DNA from: Caldisericota bacterium
GTDB taxonomy: Bacteria; Caldisericota; Caldisericia; Caldisericales; Caldisericaceae
Assembly: GCA_030642335.1 (NCBI GenBank)
Contig: DAOWNX010000019.1
Location: 1 to 9,418, forward strand
Length of the DNA stretch: 9,418 nt
Direction: 5' to 3'
Position 1 is the stretch's first letter. Every line of letters starts with the position of its first letter. The translations under genes were made by a program, and so were the position numbers. Positions 5,644-9,418 of this stretch are shown in pieces. Below the pieces are notes generated by a model, which saw only the letters and a program-made list of their open reading frames with translations, was not told where the DNA came from and did not search any database.

Positions 5644-6975
5644 TTAGAAAAGAATTTCCTTAACGTCTTTTATATTATCCACGAAATTGAGGTCTATACC
5701 TGCAATTTTAATTTTATCCTTAAAAAAAGATGGTAGTATAAAGTTCTTAAATCCAAGTCTCTTTCCATACATTACTTTCCGCTCCGCTCCAATTGTGGGC
5801 CTTATTTCACCACCTAACCCTAACTCACCAAACACCACTGTTTTCTCAGAGATACTCTTTTCAAGAATATTGGACATAATTGATACAGCAATAGAAAGAT
5901 CGATTGCTCTATCCTGCGTTTTGAAACCTCCAACAGTATTTGCATATATGTCAAAACTGCCTAATTTAAGATGTAACCGCTTTTCTAAAATAGCAATAAT
6001 CAATAAAAGTCTGTTATAATCCACACCGCTAACAACTCTTCGTGGTATCGGAAAATATGTTGGCGTTGCAAGCGCTTGAACCTCTATAAAAATTGGAAGA
6101 CTGCCTTCTAATGTAGCAGTTATAACAGAACCAATTAGAAACTCATTTTCCCCTGAAATAAAAGTGAGCATTGGATTTTCAGCCTCGATAAGCCCTTTTT
6201 CCTGCATTTCAAAAATGCCAACTTCATTTGTTGTACCAAATCTATTTTTGACTCCCCTTAATATTCTTTTTATATCTGTTCTCTCGCCTTCAAGATAAAA
6301 AACACCATCCACAAGATGCTCAATTGTCTTAGGCCCTGCTATTATTCCGCCTTTCGTCACATGTCCTACAAGCATAATGGGTATGCCATTTTTTTTAGCA
6401 ATGTCAGTAACAATTCTTGTGCATTCCTTTACCTGGGTGACACTACCTGCTGAGCCTTCCAAATGCGGAGAAAACATTGTCTGCACAGAGTCAATGACTA
6501 CAAGTACAGGATCTTCTTGTAATATTGTATTTCCAATAAGTTCTATATTCTGCTCTATGAGAAGGTATAAATTATCTAATTCCGTTCCAAGTCGTTTAGC
6601 CCGCATCCTGATCTGAAGATAAGATTCTTCCCCTGAAACATATAATACTTTACCTTTTTTTGCAAAAATACTCGCTATTTGAAGTAAAAGAGTAGATTTT
6701 CCTATGCCGGGTTCTCCGCCAATAAGAATAATGGATCCTCTTACGATACCCCCGCCCAGAACTCTGTCAAACTCGCCGTTGCCAGTCTTTATCCGCTCTT
6801 CAGATAATTTTATTGTGTCAGATGTAATAGAAATTGGAATGATAGTTTCTTTGTTGCTTTCACTTATTTCTATAAAACTATTCCATGCACCACATTCGGG
6901 ACATTTGCCCAATCTAATTGGAGACCTGTGTCCACAACCAGTACAAACATATTCTTTACTCTTTTTCTTCCTCAT
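5644..6975 (-). CDS. radA: DNA repair protein RadA (Sms)
   Basis: RadA is a RecA-related ATPase/helicase that drives branch migration of recombination intermediates. The 443 residues are the standard length. In order: a four-cysteine zinc finger (Cys11, Cys14, Cys25, Cys28), Walker A GGEPGIGKST (86-95), Walker B ending in Asp162 (VLVVIDS), the RadA-specific KNRFG motif (243-247), and a C-terminal Lon-like domain (about 285-443) with ANTVGGFKTQDRAIDL (345-360) and FGELGLGGEIR (382-392). Like other RadA proteins, the Lon-like part is a scaffold rather than a protease. Its ATG lies 20 bases inside the end of lysS and has no clear Shine-Dalgarno, so it probably depends on coupling. The zinc finger begins ten residues in, so a much later start is not possible. 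Confidence 0.96.
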   Translation of the reverse strand: MRKKKSKEYVCTGCGHRSPIRLGKCPECGAWNSFIEISESNKETIIPISITSDTIKLSEERIKTGNGEFDRVLGGGIVRGSIILIGGEPGIGKSTLLLQIASIFAKKGKVLYVSGEESYLQIRMRAKRLGTELDNLYLLIEQNIELIGNTILQEDPVLVVIDSVQTMFSPHLEGSAGSVTQVKECTRIVTDIAKKNGIPIMLVGHVTKGGIIAGPKTIEHLVDGVFYLEGERTDIKRILRGVKNRFGTTNEVGIFEMQEKGLIEAENPMLTFISGENEFLIGSVITATLEGSLPIFIEVQALATPTYFPIPRRVVSGVDYNRLLLIIAILEKRLHLKLGSFDIYANTVGGFKTQDRAIDLSIAVSIMSNILEKSISEKTVVFGELGLGGEIRPTIGAERKVMYGKRLGFKNFILPSFFKDKIKIAGIDLNFVDNIKDVKEILF

Positions 6976-8443
6976 CCGTTTTTGTCTTAAGTTGCGGAAA
7001 AAGAATAACCTCTCTGATAGATTCTTTTCCCGTAAGAAGCATTATCAGTCTATCAATTCCTATGCCCAATCCACCGGTAGGAGGAAGACCATACTCCATT
7101 GCCTCTATATAATCTGTATCCATCATATGTGTCTCTTCTCCGCCTTCATTTTTTTCTTTAAGCTGATCCTTAAACCTTTCGTATTGATCAATTGGATCAT
7201 TAAGCTCTGAGAAAGCATTTGCGATTTCCATGCCACCTATAAATAATTCAAAACGTTCAACTACATGAGGGTCATTATTCTTTCGTTTTGCAAGAGGTGA
7301 AATTTCTAAGGGGTAATCATACACAAATGTGGGTTGCACGAAATATGTTTCAACTCTTTTATCAAAAATCTCATTTATGACATTGCCAAATGTAAGAGGT
7401 TTATTCATCTTTATCTCCAATGTCTCAAGCACTTTTTTAGCCCTTTCAATATCTCTTAATTCGTCTACATCTACATCTGTATATTTTTTAAAAACTTCTG
7501 TAAAACTAACTCTCCTAAATGGAGTAGAGAGATTAATATCATCTCCTTTAAATTGTACGCTTTCCTTTCCCATAACTTCCTTTGTTGTTGCATATATGAG
7601 CTCCTCGGTAAGAGTCATCATCTCTTTGTAATCTGCATAAGCCCAATACACTTCCATCATAGTAAATTCAGGGTTATGCTTGGTAGAAATACCCTCATTT
7701 CGGAAATTCCTATTGAGCTCAAATACTTTTTCAAATCCACCGATGATAAGGCGCTTAAGGTATAGCTCCGGGGCGATTCTTAAGTACATATTTTGATCAA
7801 GAGCATTATAGTAAGTAGAAAATGGTTTAGCCGTAGCTCCGCCTGCAACAGATTGGAGCATAGGCGTTTCAACCTCGAGAAAACCTTTGTTTTTTAAAAA
7901 TGTACGAATTGCATCAACAATTTCACTTCTTTTCACGAATAGATCTAATACTTCGCGGTTGGCAATAAGGTCTAAAAATCTTTTTCTATATCTTATTTCA
8001 GAATCCTTTAACCCGTGCCACTTTTCGGGAAGCAAACGTATCGACTTAGATAAAAGAAGAAAATCTTTTACCTCAACAGTAATTTCACCCGTGTGCGTTT
8101 TGAACAGCGTCCCTTTTGCTCCTATAATATCTCCAACGTCTACAACTTTTTTAAAGAATTTATATTTTTCCTCACCAAGATTATCGAAACGAAAATATAA
8201 TTGTATATCCGATGAAAAATCTCGCACGACAACAAACGATGCTTTCCCATGGCCTCTTATTGCAATTATCCTGCCTTTTACTTCTATCTCCTCGTTGTCA
8301 TGTTTATCGAATTCTTCCTTTAATTCTTTATTTGTATGCAAAGTAATAAATTTTTCGCCAAATGGATTTATGCCCATTGAACGAAGGTACAATATAAGCT
8401 CTTTTCTTTTCCCCTCTACTTCATTTAGATCTCCATTGGCCAT
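6956..8443 (-). CDS. lysS: Lysyl-tRNA synthetase, class II
   Basis: LysS charges tRNA-Lys with lysine. The 495 residues are full length. An N-terminal anticodon-binding OB fold (about 53-132) includes VKGRIIAIRGHGKASFVVVRD. The class II catalytic core follows with RYRKRFLDLI (151-160), motif 1 GFLEVETPML (187-196), motif 2 FRNEGISTKHNPEFTMMEVY (247-266) and motif 3 GLGIGIDRLIMLLTG (458-472). KPFST (206-210) and MEIANAFSELNDP (405-417) are further lysine-enzyme blocks. The ATG overlaps the last base of the greA stop (TAATG), with GGAG five bases upstream. The last 20 bases overlap radA. The acidic tail (TDEEEKE) falls in that overlap. In Firmicutes lysS also commonly follows dus and greA. Identification is firm. 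Confidence 0.98.
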   Translation of the reverse strand: MANGDLNEVEGKRKELILYLRSMGINPFGEKFITLHTNKELKEEFDKHDNEEIEVKGRIIAIRGHGKASFVVVRDFSSDIQLYFRFDNLGEEKYKFFKKVVDVGDIIGAKGTLFKTHTGEITVEVKDFLLLSKSIRLLPEKWHGLKDSEIRYRKRFLDLIANREVLDLFVKRSEIVDAIRTFLKNKGFLEVETPMLQSVAGGATAKPFSTYYNALDQNMYLRIAPELYLKRLIIGGFEKVFELNRNFRNEGISTKHNPEFTMMEVYWAYADYKEMMTLTEELIYATTKEVMGKESVQFKGDDINLSTPFRRVSFTEVFKKYTDVDVDELRDIERAKKVLETLEIKMNKPLTFGNVINEIFDKRVETYFVQPTFVYDYPLEISPLAKRKNNDPHVVERFELFIGGMEIANAFSELNDPIDQYERFKDQLKEKNEGGEETHMMDTDYIEAMEYGLPPTGGLGIGIDRLIMLLTGKESIREVILFPQLKTKTDEEEKE

Positions 8444-8940
8444 TACTCTCCGCCTTTTTCGATCTTTACAATTTTATATTTTATAACACCTTTAGGAATT
8501 TTTATCGCAATAGTATCATTAACTTTATGGTCAATCAACCCTTCGCCAATAGGAGAAGCCCAGGATATTTTATGGTTTTCTGGGTCTGATTCCAACCTCC
8601 CCGTAATGATAAAAGTAGATGTTTTTTTAGAGCTTGAGTCCTTTACAGTAACTTTAGACCCGACTTTTACAATGTCCGAAGAAACATTTTCTATAATCTC
8701 AGCGTGAGCCAGCTCTAATTCAATATTTTTAATCTCACTTTCCAAAAAAGCCTGCTCATTTTTCGCCGTGTTATATTCGGAATTTTCGGTAATATCTCCA
8801 AAAGCAATGGCTTTCCTTATTTTTTCTGAAATCTCTCTCCTTTTTACCGTCGTGAGATATTCCAGTTTCCGCGTTAATTCTTCAAAACCTTTTTTAGTAA
8901 GAAAAAACTTCTCGTCTCCCACACTACCTTCCTTAATCAT
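8443..8940 (-). CDS. greA: Transcription elongation factor GreA
   Basis: GreA enters the RNA polymerase secondary channel and stimulates cleavage of backtracked transcripts. From the chosen start the protein is 165 residues, slightly longer than the usual 158 or so because of about ten extra N-terminal residues. The coiled-coil domain (about 15-85) carries the acidic tip GDITENSEY (48-56; Asp49 and Glu52). The C-terminal FKBP-like domain includes SPIGEGLIDHKVND (129-142) and IPKG. I chose ATG at 8940-8938 because a strong GAGGAGGT (8946-8953) lies five bases upstream; an in-frame ATG at 8955-8953 would add five residues but overlaps that ribosome binding site and has none of its own. The start overlaps the end of dus by eight bases, and the stop overlaps lysS by one (TAATG). 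Confidence 0.95.
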   Translation of the reverse strand: MIKEGSVGDEKFFLTKKGFEELTRKLEYLTTVKRREISEKIRKAIAFGDITENSEYNTAKNEQAFLESEIKNIELELAHAEIIENVSSDIVKVGSKVTVKDSSSKKTSTFIITGRLESDPENHKISWASPIGEGLIDHKVNDTIAIKIPKGVIKYKIVKIEKGGE

Positions 8941-9418
8941 TGTAAACCTCCTCATATGTTGAACAAATATCCTTTATAATCCTGTCAAGATCATCTTTGT
9001 CCTGCACTTTGTTGATCATATTTCTAAAATAAGCTGCATTTCTGTTGCCTTTTATATAAAAAGGTAAAAGTTTTTGCATTTCTTTAACTCCTCTTTCTCC
9101 TTTCTCTTCTACCACTAAATTTATATGTCTCATTATTATATATTTTTTTTCTTTTAAAGAAAATCTAATTTTTGTTCCTTTTTCAACAAATTGAGCAGAT
9201 GATGCTATAAACCACGGAGCACCTAAAACTGCTCGCCCTACCATTACTCCATCTACTCCAGTTTTTTCAAACATATCTTTTACATCTTCTTCTGTTTTTA
9301 TCCCACCATTTCCTATAACTGGTATCCGTACAGATTTTTTCAAATCTTTGATAGAATTCCAATCCTCCGCTTCTCTGTCAAAACCCTCTCTCACGGTAAT
9401 TCCATGAATAATAATAGC
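8933..9418 (-). CDS. dus: tRNA-dihydrouridine synthase (Dus), C-terminal part, cut by window edge
   Basis: Dus enzymes use FMN and NADPH to reduce uridines in the tRNA D-loop. The frame is open to the window end, giving 161 residues that are the C-terminal half of a protein of roughly 320; the catalytic Cys would lie outside. An apparent start at 9394 is an internal GTG (Val), because the upstream codons continue the family sequence (AIIIHGIT). Seen are the FMN-phosphate region IPVIGNGGI and GVDGVMVGRAVLGAPW, then the helical tRNA-binding domain with LLPFYIKGNRNAAYFRNMI. The HGIT segment has Ile where most Dus proteins have Arg (HGRT). The context dus-greA-lysS suggests the DusB type, but the subfamily cannot be settled here. 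The TAA stop lies eight bases into greA. Confidence 0.93.
   Translation of the reverse strand, partial: AIIIHGITVREGFDREAEDWNSIKDLKKSVRIPVIGNGGIKTEEDVKDMFEKTGVDGVMVGRAVLGAPWFIASSAQFVEKGTKIRFSLKEKKYIIMRHINLVVEEKGERGVKEMQKLLPFYIKGNRNAAYFRNMINKVQDKDDLDRIIKDICSTYEEVYND
8946..8953 (-). promoter_or_regulatory. Ribosome binding site deciding the greA start
   Basis: GAGGAGGT on the minus strand sits five bases before the ATG at 8940-8938. It is formed by the Glu-Glu-Val codons near the end of dus, so one stretch serves both as coding sequence and as the greA ribosome binding site. It favours the ATG at 8940 over the in-frame ATG at 8955. Confidence 0.8.

Noticed and set aside
6704..7210. 168-codon open frame opposite radA and lysS
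   Set aside because: It spans the antisense of two conserved genes and has no recognisable motif or supported start.
7887..8486. 199-codon open frame on the plus strand opposite lysS and the end of greA
   Set aside because: It is a shadow of the lysS codons, with low-complexity Ser/Phe/Arg composition and no credible domain.
8941..8955. Upstream in-frame ATG at 8955 as the greA start
   Set aside because: It has no ribosome binding site and overlaps the GAGGAGGT that serves the ATG at 8940.
1..9418. Mobile element, CRISPR array, toxin-antitoxin or defence cassette
   Set aside because: No long direct or inverted repeats, spaced repeats, transposase or integrase motifs were seen, and nearly all sequence is accounted for by conserved housekeeping genes.

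Overview
The window is an AT-rich stretch of a bacterial chromosome made up almost entirely of housekeeping genes. I see no transposase, phage gene, CRISPR array, rRNA or tRNA. The genes point to a bacterium that makes isoprenoids by the MEP (non-mevalonate) pathway. The run dus-greA-lysS / radA / ispD-ispF resembles the Bacillus/Clostridium chromosomal segment dusB-lysS-(ctsR-mcsA-mcsB-clpC)-radA-(disA-yacL)-ispD-ispF with the bracketed genes absent. Lysine- and glutamate-rich proteins and AT-rich codons fit a low-GC anaerobe, either Firmicutes-like or one of the deep low-GC thermophile-type lineages. The lineage cannot be fixed from sequence alone.

Layout. (a) 1-860, minus strand: a partial membrane protein whose ATG overlaps the stop of a secreted coiled-coil protein. 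Neither has a recognised function. (b) 861-1016: a 156-base divergent intergenic region with a good sigma70-type promoter for era and a weaker, overlapping candidate in the other direction. (c) 1017-2239, plus strand: era (ribosome-assembly GTPase), then a RidA/YjgF-family gene lacking its N-terminal third and without a clear ribosome binding site. (d) 2247-9418, minus strand: a tight colinear series running dus (cut by the window edge) - greA - lysS - radA - ispD - ispF - yhaM-like - uppP - uspA-like. From dus to yhaM the genes overlap or lie within 3 bases of each other, so they very probably form one transcript with translational coupling. uppP and the stress protein follow after gaps of 45 and 28 bases.

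Function. The minus-strand series combines tRNA modification (dus), transcript-cleavage rescue of RNA polymerase (greA), lysine charging of tRNA (lysS), recombination repair (radA), two steps of isoprenoid precursor synthesis (ispD, ispF), an OB-HD nuclease (yhaM-like), undecaprenyl carrier recycling (uppP) and a universal stress protein. ispD/ispF and uppP are linked in metabolism, since MEP-derived C5 units feed the C55 lipid carrier that UppP recycles.

The features most worth a second look are the truncated RidA, an Asn where UppP enzymes normally have an active-site His, the uncharacterised secreted coiled-coil/membrane-protein pair, and the overlapping divergent promoter region. I found no convincing evidence of a new multi-gene system.
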